The translations under genes and the position numbers were made by a program. From Thalassospira sp. UBA1131 (GTDB lineage Bacteria > Pseudomonadota > Alphaproteobacteria > Rhodospirillales > Thalassospiraceae), in the NCBI RefSeq assembly GCF_002311515.1, contig NZ_DCAO01000012.1, positions 4,327 to 45,672 of the forward strand: a stretch of 41,346 nt of DNA. The letters run 5' to 3'. The stretch's first letter is position 1. The number at the start of each line of letters is the position of its first letter. Shown in pieces: positions 17,956 through 26,671 of this stretch. The notes beneath the pieces were generated by a model. That model worked only from the letters and a program-made list of their open reading frames with translations. It was not told the DNA's origin and did not search any database.

Positions 17956-18930
17956 ATGATGGAAAACACACAGACATTCGATACCCCGGACGGCGTTGAT
18001 GCCGTAATCGAGCCGATGGATGCCACCGGCTACCTCGCCCCTGTCGGCTTTGAGGATCAACTTGAAGCCGAACTTGGCGACGTCATTGAACGCCATGACC
18101 GGTTGATGTTCGCCCCCGGTCCGGAGCGGCGTGTATTCTGGGCGCAGAATGTCTGGCGCAATCCGGTGCGCATTGCCATCCCGTCGATCAAGGGTGCGGC
18201 CAAAATCCTGAAGTTCAATCAGCGCAACTGGGCGCTTTTCAAGTTCGACCATTTTTCGCGCGCCAAGCTGATCGAAGGGCACCTGCCCCATGTTTCGGCC
18301 AAGCGTCAGGTATTTGGTGAACCGGCCCCGACCGCACCGCTTGGGTCATGGACGCTGATTGATCCCGATACAATCATTGCATCGGCCGATTGTTCCAGCC
18401 CGTGGAAAAACGGCGAGGTCGAGTTTGAAGAAGACAAGGTAACCCCGCCAAACCGCGCCTACCTTAAACTGTGGGAGGCATTCACCCGGCTTGGTGCCTA
18501 TCCGCAGGCCGGCGATCGCACCATGGATCTGGGCGGAAGCCCGGGCGGCTGGACCTGGGTTTTGCATGAATTTGGTACCGACGTCATTTCCATCGACAAG
18601 GCCCGCCTAGATGCCAAGATCGCCAATCTGCCCCGCGTTGATTTCCGACAGGAAAGCGCCTTTGGCCTGAATCCGGAAGAAATCGGCTATATTGATTGGC
18701 TTTGCTCGGACGTGATTTGCTATCCGGATCGCCTGTTTACGCTGGTCAATCAGTGGATGGATGCCGGGATGGCGACCAATTTCATCTGCACCATCAAATT
18801 GCAGGGCGATACGGACTATTCCGCGATCACCCAGTTTGCCGATATCCCCGGATCAAAGGTCGTGCATCTGTACAACAACAAGCACGAACTGACTTGGATG
18901 AAGGTGCCCGGCGTTACCGATCAGGATTGA
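17956..18930 (+). CDS. FtsJ-fold RNA 2'-O-methyltransferase, RlmM-like
   Basis: 324 residues from the ATG at 17956 (a second ATG follows at once). The longer frame from 17905 begins inside the preceding terminator stem and is unlikely. The C-terminal half holds the SAM motif MDLGGSPGGWTWVLHEFG, then ISIDKARLD, the aspartate of WLCSDVICYP and the lysine of ICTIKLQGD, giving the FtsJ K-D-K-type layout. The C-terminal VVHLYNNKHELTWMKV resembles RlmM, which methylates C2498 of 23S rRNA. The N-terminal part (1-160) fits an RNA-binding, THUMP-like role only loosely. Its last 10 bases overlap the convergent GFA gene. Confidence 0.8.
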   Translation: MMENTQTFDTPDGVDAVIEPMDATGYLAPVGFEDQLEAELGDVIERHDRLMFAPGPERRVFWAQNVWRNPVRIAIPSIKGAAKILKFNQRNWALFKFDHFSRAKLIEGHLPHVSAKRQVFGEPAPTAPLGSWTLIDPDTIIASADCSSPWKNGEVEFEEDKVTPPNRAYLKLWEAFTRLGAYPQAGDRTMDLGGSPGGWTWVLHEFGTDVISIDKARLDAKIANLPRVDFRQESAFGLNPEEIGYIDWLCSDVICYPDRLFTLVNQWMDAGMATNFICTIKLQGDTDYSAITQFADIPGSKVVHLYNNKHELTWMKVPGVTDQD

Positions 18931-19367
18931 TCGGCAACGGCAGCATTGTCGGCCTTGTCTGATTGATCATGTTGGGGAATTGCCGGATCGAGCGGATAAT
19001 AATCCCCTTTATCCGCGCAATAAATCTGCCCGACAGTGGTCATACCCTTCGTATCATCAAGAGTTCCGGGCATCAGTGCCATATTGTCGTTGCGCACAGG
19101 GCGCCAGAACAGGGCGGTGCCGCATTCCTTGCAAAATCCGCGATCGGTTTTATCGGACATGCGATACCACCGCAGCCCGTCATCCTTGGCCAGTTTCAGA
19201 TGATGGCGGTCAAAGCGGGCATAAGAGCTGACATGTCCGTGCAGCTTGCGACACAGTTCGCAGTGACACATTACCGCATCGTCAACCGGCCCGTGAACTT
19301 CATAACGGACATCGCCGCAATGACATCCACCGCGATAAACCGTCTCCTTGCGCGCAGAATTGCCCAC
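18921..19367 (-). CDS. GFA-family zinc protein (glutathione-dependent formaldehyde-activating-like)
   Basis: 148 residues from the GTG at 19367, chosen because GGGGAG lies about six bases upstream and the family core starts soon after; the open frame continues upstream to 19475 without family resemblance. The cysteine pattern is GGCHCGDVRYEV, then MCHCELCRKLHG and FCKECGTALFWRP, two zinc sites as in GFA/CENP-V domain proteins. Some relatives were proposed to bind glutathione and formaldehyde, but most have no proven reaction. It is convergent with the RlmM-like gene, with 10 bp overlap. Confidence 0.88.
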   Translation of the reverse strand: MGNSARKETVYRGGCHCGDVRYEVHGPVDDAVMCHCELCRKLHGHVSSYARFDRHHLKLAKDDGLRWYRMSDKTDRGFCKECGTALFWRPVRNDNMALMPGTLDDTKGMTTVGQIYCADKGDYYPLDPAIPQHDQSDKADNAAVADQS

Positions 19368-19544
19368 AGCAAACTCCCCTGGTTGGTGCTGGGTGGTCCT
19401 TTCTAATCTGTCTGCTTGGCGGCCATTTGCAAGCAACGCGCAATAAATCTGACACAGGCGGACAGAAATCATCACACCATTTCAGACAAATATGTTTGAG
19501 ATTGAAGAAAAGCAGTCCTATTCTGCGCCTCTGTTCGGAGCCCG

Positions 19545-21251
19545 ATGTTGACGCCACCGCGCCAGTTTCCGCCATCTGGCACCGCCCGAAAGCGATGGGA
19601 AAAAATGTCCGAAAATTCTTTCCAGTATGATGTGCTTATTATCGGTAGTGGTGCTGCCGGTTTGTCAACGGCACTCAAACTTGCCCCGCATGTAAAAGTC
19701 GCCGTTCTTTCCAAGGGAAAGATCGATGATGGATCGACCAACTGGGCACAAGGCGGTATTGCCGCCGTTCTTGATGCCGCCGACAGCATCGAAAACCACG
19801 TTCGTGATACGCTGGTGGCAGGGGCCGACCTTTGCAAACGCGAAACCGTCGAATTCGTCGCCACCAATGCGCCAAAGGCGATTGCCTGGCTTGACGAACT
19901 TGGCATTCAACTGACCCGCGACCCCAATGGGGATAACAATCAGCCGTTCCACCTGACCCGCGAAGGCGGTCACAGTCATCGGCGCATTGTGCACGCGGCA
20001 GATGCCACCGGGCGTGCGGTTCAGACGACGCTTCAGGGGCAGGCGGTCAATCATCCGAACATTGATGTTTTTGAAAACTATCTGGCGATTGATCTGGTGA
20101 CCGATCGCAAGTTCGGTGGTGAAGGCCGCCGTTGCATCGGGGCCTATGCGCTTGATCTTGGTACCGGAAAGGTCAAGTCATTCAATGCGCGCACCGTGAT
20201 CCTTGCCACCGGCGGGGCGAGTAAGGTTTACCGGTTCACCTCCAATCCGGACGGGTCAACGGGCGATGGTATCGCCATGGCATGGCGTGCGGGTTGCCGG
20301 GTGATGAATATGGAATTCAGCCAGTTCCATCCGACGTGCCTGTATCATCCGCAAGCCAAATCTTTCCTGATTTCCGAGGCCGTACGTGGCGAAGGCGGCA
20401 AGCTTTTGCTGCCTGATGGCACACGCTTCATGGACCGGTTTGATGAACGTGGCGAACTGGCCCCGCGTGATATTGTCGCGCGCGCGATTGACCATGAACT
20501 CAAACGTCTGGGTGCGGATTGTGTTTACCTTGATATCACCCACAAGGGGACAGATTTCATCAAGGAACACTTCCCGACCATCTATGAAAATTGTCTAAGC
20601 TACGGCATCGACATGACCCAGCAACCGATCCCGGTTGTTCCGGCGGCCCATTATACCTGCGGCGGGGTTCTGACCGATCTGCGCGGGCGCACCGATCTGA
20701 CCGGGCTTTATGCCATCGGTGAATGTGCCGGCACCGGTTTGCATGGTGCGAACCGACTGGCATCGAACTCTCTTCTGGAATGCCTTGTGTTTGGCGAGGC
20801 CGCGGCAAAGGACATTATCGAAGCCCTGCCGGTCGAGGATCTTTTCAAACCGATCCCGGACTGGGATGAAACCGGCATCACGGATTCCGACGAAGAAGTC
20901 ATTGTTGCTCATAACTGGGAACAGCTGCGCAACGTGATGTGGGACTTTGTCGGCATTGTGCGCACCACCAAGCGCATGCAACGCGCTCAGCACCGTGTTG
21001 ATTTGCTGCTATCGGAAATCGATGAATATTACGGCAATTTCCGTGTCACCAATGACCTTCTCGAACTGCGTAACCTGTCGGTGGTTGCCAAGCTGATCAT
21101 TCAATCTGCCCTGTGGCGGCGTGAAAGCCGGGGGCTGCATTACACCACCGATTACCCTGATCTTGATGAAAGTGGCACGCCGCGCCAGACCATTCTGGTG
21201 CCGGAAAACTTTGCAGGTCGCTGGGTGATCTCCGGTCAATGGAAAACCTGA
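19545..21251 (+). CDS. nadB: L-aspartate oxidase NadB
   Basis: 568 residues from 19545. This FAD enzyme oxidises L-aspartate to iminoaspartate, the first step of de novo NAD synthesis. Seen: FAD-binding DVLIIGSGAAGLSTAL, the substrate and flavin segment EGGHSHRRIVHAADATGRAV, QFHPTCLYHP, the TGLHGANRLASNSLLECLVF motif near the end of the flavin domain, and a C-terminal helical domain. The family N-terminus fits a start at the ATG at 19605 (MSENSFQYDV); the ATG at 19545 has GGAG four bases upstream, so the start is uncertain by 20 residues. nadA and nadC are not in the window. The next gene begins one base after its stop, so they are coupled. Confidence 0.95.
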   Translation: MLTPPRQFPPSGTARKRWEKMSENSFQYDVLIIGSGAAGLSTALKLAPHVKVAVLSKGKIDDGSTNWAQGGIAAVLDAADSIENHVRDTLVAGADLCKRETVEFVATNAPKAIAWLDELGIQLTRDPNGDNNQPFHLTREGGHSHRRIVHAADATGRAVQTTLQGQAVNHPNIDVFENYLAIDLVTDRKFGGEGRRCIGAYALDLGTGKVKSFNARTVILATGGASKVYRFTSNPDGSTGDGIAMAWRAGCRVMNMEFSQFHPTCLYHPQAKSFLISEAVRGEGGKLLLPDGTRFMDRFDERGELAPRDIVARAIDHELKRLGADCVYLDITHKGTDFIKEHFPTIYENCLSYGIDMTQQPIPVVPAAHYTCGGVLTDLRGRTDLTGLYAIGECAGTGLHGANRLASNSLLECLVFGEAAAKDIIEALPVEDLFKPIPDWDETGITDSDEEVIVAHNWEQLRNVMWDFVGIVRTTKRMQRAQHRVDLLLSEIDEYYGNFRVTNDLLELRNLSVVAKLIIQSALWRRESRGLHYTTDYPDLDESGTPRQTILVPENFAGRWVISGQWKT

Positions 21252-21701
21252 ATGGTCGATAAAGCCGAACTTGTAGGTATCGCGCGCAAGGCACGCCCGC
21301 GCGCCGCGATGGAAAGCCTTGAAAGCGTTTCAGTCACAACTGAACGTGGCATCGACAGGGATTTTCGCGGCAAGCTGCGCCGACGTCAGATCACTATTCT
21401 GGCCGAAGAAGACTGGCAGGCGGCATGCCACGAAATCGGTCGAGATGACATTCACTGGACCGAACGCCGTGCCAACCTTTTTGTGCGCGGGATTGCCTTG
21501 CCACGCAGCAAAGGCAGCAAACTTTCAATCGGTGACGTGGTGTTTGAAATTACCGGCGAAACAGACCCCTGCAATCGCATGGATGCGGTTGCCATGGGAC
21601 TGCAAGAGGCTTTGAGACCAGACTGGCGGGGTGGTGTGACCTGTCGCGTGATCGCGGGTGGCACAATCACCATCGGTGATCCGGTGACCGAGGGCACCTA
21701 G
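21252..21701 (+). CDS. MOSC-domain protein
   Basis: 149 residues. The MOSC domain, also found at the C-terminus of molybdenum-cofactor sulfurases, occurs here alone. Seen: GIDRDFRGKLRRRQITILAE, RRANLFVRGIALP and GETDPCNRMD; in the family the conserved cysteine of the last motif is thought to carry sulfur for metal-sulfur chemistry. Its ATG follows the nadB stop directly, suggesting translational coupling. The stop codon TAG lies in a CTAG palindrome shared with the stop of the convergent gene. Confidence 0.9.
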   Translation: MVDKAELVGIARKARPRAAMESLESVSVTTERGIDRDFRGKLRRRQITILAEEDWQAACHEIGRDDIHWTERRANLFVRGIALPRSKGSKLSIGDVVFEITGETDPCNRMDAVAMGLQEALRPDWRGGVTCRVIAGGTITIGDPVTEGT

Positions 21702-22324
21702 TTTCCACCAACACCAAGCCGTTGGCAAAGCTGTGGTGGCGAAAGGCTGACAAGCTCCGCCAGCTTGATATAGGGATCTCCAGACAAACCCAAAAGCTTG
21801 GCAAAGGCCGGTTCGGTCTTGGTTCCGGCTTGCTTCAGCGCCCTCACCTGACTGGCAAATTCATCGCCCATCACAAATAGTATCCGCGCCTCAACCAGCA
21901 TATGAACAAAACCGAACTGCGAGCGTGTCGGACAATCGGCGGCAAAGATTTCGACAGGCAGCCCGTCACACTCAAATCGGACAACCAGTGCTGCCGCGAC
22001 ATGGCTGGTTGCAGGACGCTTGTGAAGACAATACCCATCAAAATGACCAAACGCCCGGTCTGAAAATTCAGAAAACACCATCAAATCAGGGGCGTTGCAC
22101 AGGATATCAATGTCAGAATCTGGGGTATCAATCGCAAGCGGCAAGGTCCCGACAACCTCGGGCTCATACACCGCCAAACAATCAAGTAGCCGGTGCCGGT
22201 CAAGAATTTCGGCGGCCTGTGCCCCACGTGAAGACGCATTCGCAAGCCGGGCCACCCCGGAAAAGCTATTGCAATCCAGTCCTTCTGGCCAATCCATTAC
22301 CGTTTGGTTCATGTTTGAAATCAT
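21698..22324 (-). CDS. DUF4269 nucleotidyltransferase-like protein
   Basis: 208 residues. The segment VVGTLPLAIDTPDSDIDILC (about 57-76) has the G-S/T-x(n)-DxD pattern of the nucleotidyltransferase fold and is the hallmark of DUF4269; LPVEIFAADCPTRSQFGFVHM follows and would supply the third acidic residue. No substrate is known for the family. Its end overlaps the MOSC gene by four bases on the opposite strand. The start at 22324 leaves 73 bases to the divergent transporter. An inner ATG (MNQTVMDW, residue 5) is also possible. Confidence 0.8.
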   Translation of the reverse strand: MISNMNQTVMDWPEGLDCNSFSGVARLANASSRGAQAAEILDRHRLLDCLAVYEPEVVGTLPLAIDTPDSDIDILCNAPDLMVFSEFSDRAFGHFDGYCLHKRPATSHVAAALVVRFECDGLPVEIFAADCPTRSQFGFVHMLVEARILFVMGDEFASQVRALKQAGTKTEPAFAKLLGLSGDPYIKLAELVSLSPPQLCQRLGVGGN

Positions 22325-22397
22325 TCTGTTTCTTGACCTTGGGTCAATAGAAGGCTAGCTGATGAAGGCCTTACCACAATGAAAGCCTCTGGCCCAG

Positions 22398-23354
22398 ATG
22401 CTTGATATTCTTGCAATTACATCGCCGATATTCCTGATCATCGCCATTGGCTATATCGCTGTCTATCGCAACATCGTGCCGCAAACGGTCGCGCGTGGCA
22501 TGGGGGCATTTGTGATTAACTTTGCCCTGCCGTGCCTTTTGCTCCGCACCGTAATCGCCCATGATATCAATAAGGTGTTCAACACCAACTATCTGGTGGC
22601 GTATGGCAGCGGGTCCTTGATCGTGTTTGCGCTGGGCTATTTCTTTGCCCGATTGATCGCCAAGAAAAGCCAACAGAATGCCGCCCTGCAAGGCATGGGG
22701 ATGTCGGTGTCCAACAGCGGCTTTATCGGCTATCCGATTGTTCTGCAGCTGCTTGGCCCTACGGCTGGCATTGCGCTGGCGTTGTGCTTCATCATCGAAA
22801 ATCTGGTCATCACGCCACTTGCGCTGATCCTCGGTGATAGTGCGCAGGCAGAAGGGGCGAACCGCTGGCAAATTCTGCGCAAGACCCTTGCCCGGCTTGC
22901 ACGCAATCCGATCATTATCGCCATTGTGATCGGGATGAGCATTTCGATCTCCGGGATCACATTACCCGGTCCGATCTTTTCGGTGATTGATATGCTGGCC
23001 TCGGCGTCGGGCCCGGTGGCGCTGTTTGTCATCGGTGGCGGACTTGTTGGGCTCAAACTGCGCGGTTTGCGGTTTGACATGGCGCGCATCGTGTTTGGCA
23101 AACTTGTACTGCACCCGTTGATCATTTTCCTTTTGCTGGGCCTTGTCCCCGATCTTGATCCGGTGATGAAGATCGCTGCGGTCGGCTTTGCCTGTGCCCC
23201 GATGATGAGCGTCTACCCGATCTATGGTCAGCGGTACGGGCACGAAGCAATGGGCGCGGCATCCCTGATGGCAGCCACATCGCTGTCCTTTATCACCATC
23301 AGCACGGCACTTTGGTTGCTAGATAGCACCGCGGTATTCGGGCCATTGCCCTGA
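22398..23354 (+). CDS. AEC-family transporter (auxin efflux carrier-like permease)
   Basis: 318 residues with about ten hydrophobic membrane helices in two similar halves. The first half has FVINFALPCLLLRTVI and GMGMSVSNSGFIGYPIVLQL, the conserved crossing motif with Asn-Ser-Gly-Phe. The second half has FVIGGGLVGLKLRG and ACAPMMSVYPIYGQRYG. Bacterial members export or import carboxylates such as malate, but the substrate is not evident. The gene stands alone; its stop TGA directly abuts the stop of the convergent YHYH gene. Confidence 0.9.
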   Translation: MLDILAITSPIFLIIAIGYIAVYRNIVPQTVARGMGAFVINFALPCLLLRTVIAHDINKVFNTNYLVAYGSGSLIVFALGYFFARLIAKKSQQNAALQGMGMSVSNSGFIGYPIVLQLLGPTAGIALALCFIIENLVITPLALILGDSAQAEGANRWQILRKTLARLARNPIIIAIVIGMSISISGITLPGPIFSVIDMLASASGPVALFVIGGGLVGLKLRGLRFDMARIVFGKLVLHPLIIFLLLGLVPDLDPVMKIAAVGFACAPMMSVYPIYGQRYGHEAMGAASLMAATSLSFITISTALWLLDSTAVFGPLP

Positions 23355-24455
23355 TTATCGCGGCGGCTGTCCGAATTTTGGTCGCTGCCCCGGGAAACCG
23401 CCACCCGGCGGTGGGCGCCGCCCCTGATCGGGTCCGGCACCGGGGCCATTGCCTGAGCCACCTGGACCACCTGGTCCCATTCCGCCTGGCCCCATCCCGC
23501 CCGGGCCTTTCGCAAAACTGCGATCCGGCATTCCTGCCAGCATCCGCGGAATGAACGGGAAGTTTTCTGTTACGAAATAGGCATAGGTACCTTGCGGATA
23601 TTCCGACGTGATCGTTTCACGGCCATTGGCCTCGTCCAAATCACCCAATCCGGGAACAAATTCGAAATCCTCGCCATAGGTGCCATCATACTTGCCACCG
23701 GGACCGTTCGGGCGCGTCCCTGCCTTCACCCGCCACGAACTGCGCACTGCGACCACAGGTGAAGACTGATCATTCGGATCGGAGTAGCCAAACATTGCAT
23801 AGATCGGAAAACCATCGGCGGCAAAGCCAATGCGGATGGAATGCTGATCGGGCGACCAGGTCTTGATCAATCCCTTTGGCAGGCCATGATAATGATAAGT
23901 CCCGTCTGGCTGAACATGGGCGTTATTCTGATCAAGACCAAGATCGACTGTTGGGGAAATCGCCTCATAGCGCCAACCGGATTGACGGTCACGTTGCCAG
24001 TATTCGGCAGTGAAGGGATCAAACGGTACTCCGTTGACAGCCACACCGAATGACATGTGATCAATTGATGAAAACCGGCCTGCACGCGTTGGATTAAGCG
24101 GCAAACGAAATTCAAACGATTGTGCTTTGATGGAATTGGGGTTCTTGCGATTTGGGAAGCTTCCGGTGGCATGATCGGGGATCGCGTTGCAGCGGATATA
24201 GCGATACCGCCCGTCTTCACGCATGCTGACTTCGTTTGACAGCGCCCAAGCCTGTTTGACCGGGTTAAGGATCATCCCCGCAAGCGGCAACATCCCAATG
24301 CCCACCAGCATGTTACGCCGCATGCGGTCAACTTCTTCGCGCGTATCGCCAGCATAACTGCCCTCATCCATCGGTTCGTGATGATGGCTATGGTGGTGAT
24401 TTTGTGATGGCGAACCTTCAAGTGCGTGCAGATCGCTTCGTGTCAATTTCGGCAC
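23355..24455 (-). CDS. YHYH-domain protein, exported, with His-rich N-terminus and Gly/Pro-rich tail
   Basis: 366 residues from the GTG at 24455, which has GGGGGGA about seven bases upstream; the TTG at 24470 lies in that ribosome site. A His cluster NHHHSHHHE (about 19-27) precedes MRRNMLVGIGMLPLAGMI, a Tat-like or ordinary signal segment ending near AWA (about 71). The YHYH domain follows, with GTYHYHGLPKGL and ADGFPIYAMFGY. The last 50 residues are a low-complexity GPGGMGPGG-type repeat rich in Gly and Pro. YHYH proteins have no settled function; a metal role is inferred from the histidines. It lies downstream of the Atm1-type exporter on the same strand with a 90-base gap, so the two may form an operon. 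Confidence 0.85.
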   Translation of the reverse strand: MPKLTRSDLHALEGSPSQNHHHSHHHEPMDEGSYAGDTREEVDRMRRNMLVGIGMLPLAGMILNPVKQAWALSNEVSMREDGRYRYIRCNAIPDHATGSFPNRKNPNSIKAQSFEFRLPLNPTRAGRFSSIDHMSFGVAVNGVPFDPFTAEYWQRDRQSGWRYEAISPTVDLGLDQNNAHVQPDGTYHYHGLPKGLIKTWSPDQHSIRIGFAADGFPIYAMFGYSDPNDQSSPVVAVRSSWRVKAGTRPNGPGGKYDGTYGEDFEFVPGLGDLDEANGRETITSEYPQGTYAYFVTENFPFIPRMLAGMPDRSFAKGPGGMGPGGMGPGGPGGSGNGPGAGPDQGRRPPPGGGFPGQRPKFGQPPR

Positions 24456-24545
24456 TGGACTTCCCCCCAAACCAGTTGCGACGTCATCCCCAATATTTGG
24501 CGATAACGTCGCAAGGTTCCAGCCTGAAAGTGCCCGACGGCGCGA

Positions 24546-26420
24546 TTACCCCGGAATTTCTCCCGCGTGGGCCAGGATTTCCTCGGCCTGGCGGATTTCC
24601 TGTTGCTGGGCCCACATCTCGGCATAAAGGCCATCACGATCCAGCAATTCCTGATGGCGGCCACGTTCGGCCACCTGCCCATCGCGCAGCACGATGATTT
24701 CATCGGCGTCAATCACCGTGGACAGTCGGTGCGCAATAATCAGGGTGGTATGCCCACGCGACACTTCACGAAGCGCCTGCTGGATATCCTTTTCTGTGCG
24801 GGTATCAAGCGCGGACGTGGCTTCGTCAAAGATCATGATTTTTGGACGTTTGAGCAACATGCGCGCAATTGATACGCGTTGCTTTTCACCGCCCGAAAGT
24901 TTCAGGCCACGTTCACCAACCATGGTTTTGAAGCCTTCGGGAAGGCCTGCGATAAATCCGTCGATGCTGGCAAGCTTCGCAACATTTTCGATCTCGCCCT
25001 GTTCCGAACCGGGACGGCCATAGGAAATGTTATAGGCAATGGTATCGTTAAACAGGACGGTATCCTGGGGCACGATGCCAATTTCGCGACGAAGCGAGTT
25101 CTGTGTGACGTCGCGGATATCCTGGCCATCAATCGTGATCTTGCCACCCGACACATCATAAAACCGGAACATCAACCGCGTCAGGGTCGATTTGCCCGCC
25201 CCGCTTGGCCCGACCACGGCAACGGTTTTGCCAGCTGGCACTTCAAAGCTGACCCCCTTAAGGATCTTGCGATCCGGGTTGTAGGAGAAATGCACATCTT
25301 CGAACCGGACGGTTGCCGCATCACAGGCAAGGCTTTTGGCACCCGCCTTGTCTTCGACTTCCTTTTCGACATCCAGAAGCGAGAACATACGTTCCATATC
25401 GGTCAGCGACTGCTTGATCTGGCGATAGACGAAACCAAGGAAGTTGAGCGGCATGTAAAGCTGCAGCAAATAGGTGTTCACCAGAACGAAGTCGCCCACC
25501 GTCATGTTGCCGTCCTTAACCCCTTGCGCGGCAAGCAGCATGTTCAGAACAAGGCCAACCGCAATGATCGCACCCTGCCCGACATTGAGCTTGGAAAGCG
25601 AGACTTGCGACTGCACCGCGGCAACTTCATAGCCCCGCAGCGCCTTGTCATAACGTGTCGATTCATGGGCTTCGTTGTTGAAATATTTGACGGTTTCGTA
25701 GTTGATCAGACTGTCGATGGCCTTGGTATTGGCCTCGTCATCGCGCTTGTTCATTTCGCGCCGGAACTTCATGCGCCATTCGGTCACCACCAGCGTGAAG
25801 ACGATATAGATAACGATGGTGGTAAAGGTGATCAGCGCAAACCAGACATCATAAAGCGCCCACAGGATGATCGAGACCATGAAGATCTCAAGCAAGGTCG
25901 GCAGGATGTTGAACAGCATGAAGGACAGAAGAAATTCAATGCCCTTCACCCCGCGTTCAATCGCACGCGAAAGCCCGCCCATCTGACGGTCCAGATGGAA
26001 CCGAAGGGATAATCCATGCAAATGTTCAAAAACGCTCAGCGCCGATCTGCGAATGGCGCGCTGGGCCACCTTGGCAAAGACCGCATCGCGCATCTCGCCA
26101 AAGGCCGACACCAGAATCCGCACAAGGCCATAACCGATAATCAGTGCCACCGGCACGACAATCAGGGCGGTGGTATCTGTTGATCCCGACTGGGCGGCGT
26201 TTGCCGCCACATCACCAGCCTTGTCACCACCGCCAAGCGCATCGACCGCGTATTTGTACAGCACCGGGATATAAACGTTTGCCACCTTGGCGCCGACCAG
26301 AAACAGCAGAGCCAGAACAACACGCACCTTGAGCTCAAACTCGCCACGCGGCCACAAATAGGGCAGGAACGTCTTCACAACGCCGAACTCTGCACGCGCA
26401 GTCGGTTGATCGGAACCCAT
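24546..26420 (-). CDS. Atm1-type ABC exporter (half transporter, permease plus ATPase)
   Basis: 624 residues from the ATG at 26420 (MGSDQPTARAEFG). Upstream in-frame starts (ATG 26480, TTG 26501) are possible but weakly supported. A transmembrane domain of about six helices (about 25-320) includes ANVYIPVLYKYAVDAL and DRQMGGLSRAIERGVKG, the latter typical of Atm1/HMT1 exporters. The ATPase has Walker A GPSGAGKSTLTR, the sequence TVLFNDTIAYNISYG, signature LSGGEKQRVSIARML and Walker B IMIFDEATSALD. Relatives export glutathione-linked sulfur or metal compounds from the cytosol, working as homodimers. The YHYH gene follows on the same strand and proA is divergent. Confidence 0.92.
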   Translation of the reverse strand: MGSDQPTARAEFGVVKTFLPYLWPRGEFELKVRVVLALLFLVGAKVANVYIPVLYKYAVDALGGGDKAGDVAANAAQSGSTDTTALIVVPVALIIGYGLVRILVSAFGEMRDAVFAKVAQRAIRRSALSVFEHLHGLSLRFHLDRQMGGLSRAIERGVKGIEFLLSFMLFNILPTLLEIFMVSIILWALYDVWFALITFTTIVIYIVFTLVVTEWRMKFRREMNKRDDEANTKAIDSLINYETVKYFNNEAHESTRYDKALRGYEVAAVQSQVSLSKLNVGQGAIIAVGLVLNMLLAAQGVKDGNMTVGDFVLVNTYLLQLYMPLNFLGFVYRQIKQSLTDMERMFSLLDVEKEVEDKAGAKSLACDAATVRFEDVHFSYNPDRKILKGVSFEVPAGKTVAVVGPSGAGKSTLTRLMFRFYDVSGGKITIDGQDIRDVTQNSLRREIGIVPQDTVLFNDTIAYNISYGRPGSEQGEIENVAKLASIDGFIAGLPEGFKTMVGERGLKLSGGEKQRVSIARMLLKRPKIMIFDEATSALDTRTEKDIQQALREVSRGHTTLIIAHRLSTVIDADEIIVLRDGQVAERGRHQELLDRDGLYAEMWAQQQEIRQAEEILAHAGEIPG

Positions 26421-26618
26421 ATTTTTCAAAACCTTATCCCCAATCAGCAACCGGGCAGCATTGCGGTATGTGCACGGCATGTCATCTCTTTGCGTCATCA
26501 ACAGATGAACCGCTACGCACTATTTGGCAAGCATTCAGCGCGCTTTGTCCACTTAAGGACATTGCAGATAGCCGGTTTGATGTCTATTTTGCCAATTTGT
26601 TGATAAAATCTCAGAACA

Positions 26619-26646
26619 ATTGGCCAAGTGCGTTTTGCATTGGCCA
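26619..26646 (+). repeat. Direct repeat ATTGGCCA, 20-bp period, upstream of proA
   Basis: ATTGGCCA occurs at 26619-26626 and again at 26639-26646, so the two copies lie on the same face of the helix. Each contains the palindrome TGGCCA. The second copy ends 25 bases before the proA ATG. It could be a paired operator. Confidence 0.45.
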
Positions 26647-26671
26647 GAATGACAGGAACGGAACCAGGACC

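Noticed and set aside
23425..23515. Short repeats suggesting a tandem-repeat locus
   Set aside because: They encode the Gly/Pro-rich tail of the YHYH protein; repeats are short, in frame and irregular, and not a CRISPR array.
24879..26012. 377-codon open frame antisense to the Atm1-type exporter
   Set aside because: Overlaps clear ABC motifs on the other strand; no recognisable domain or ribosome site.
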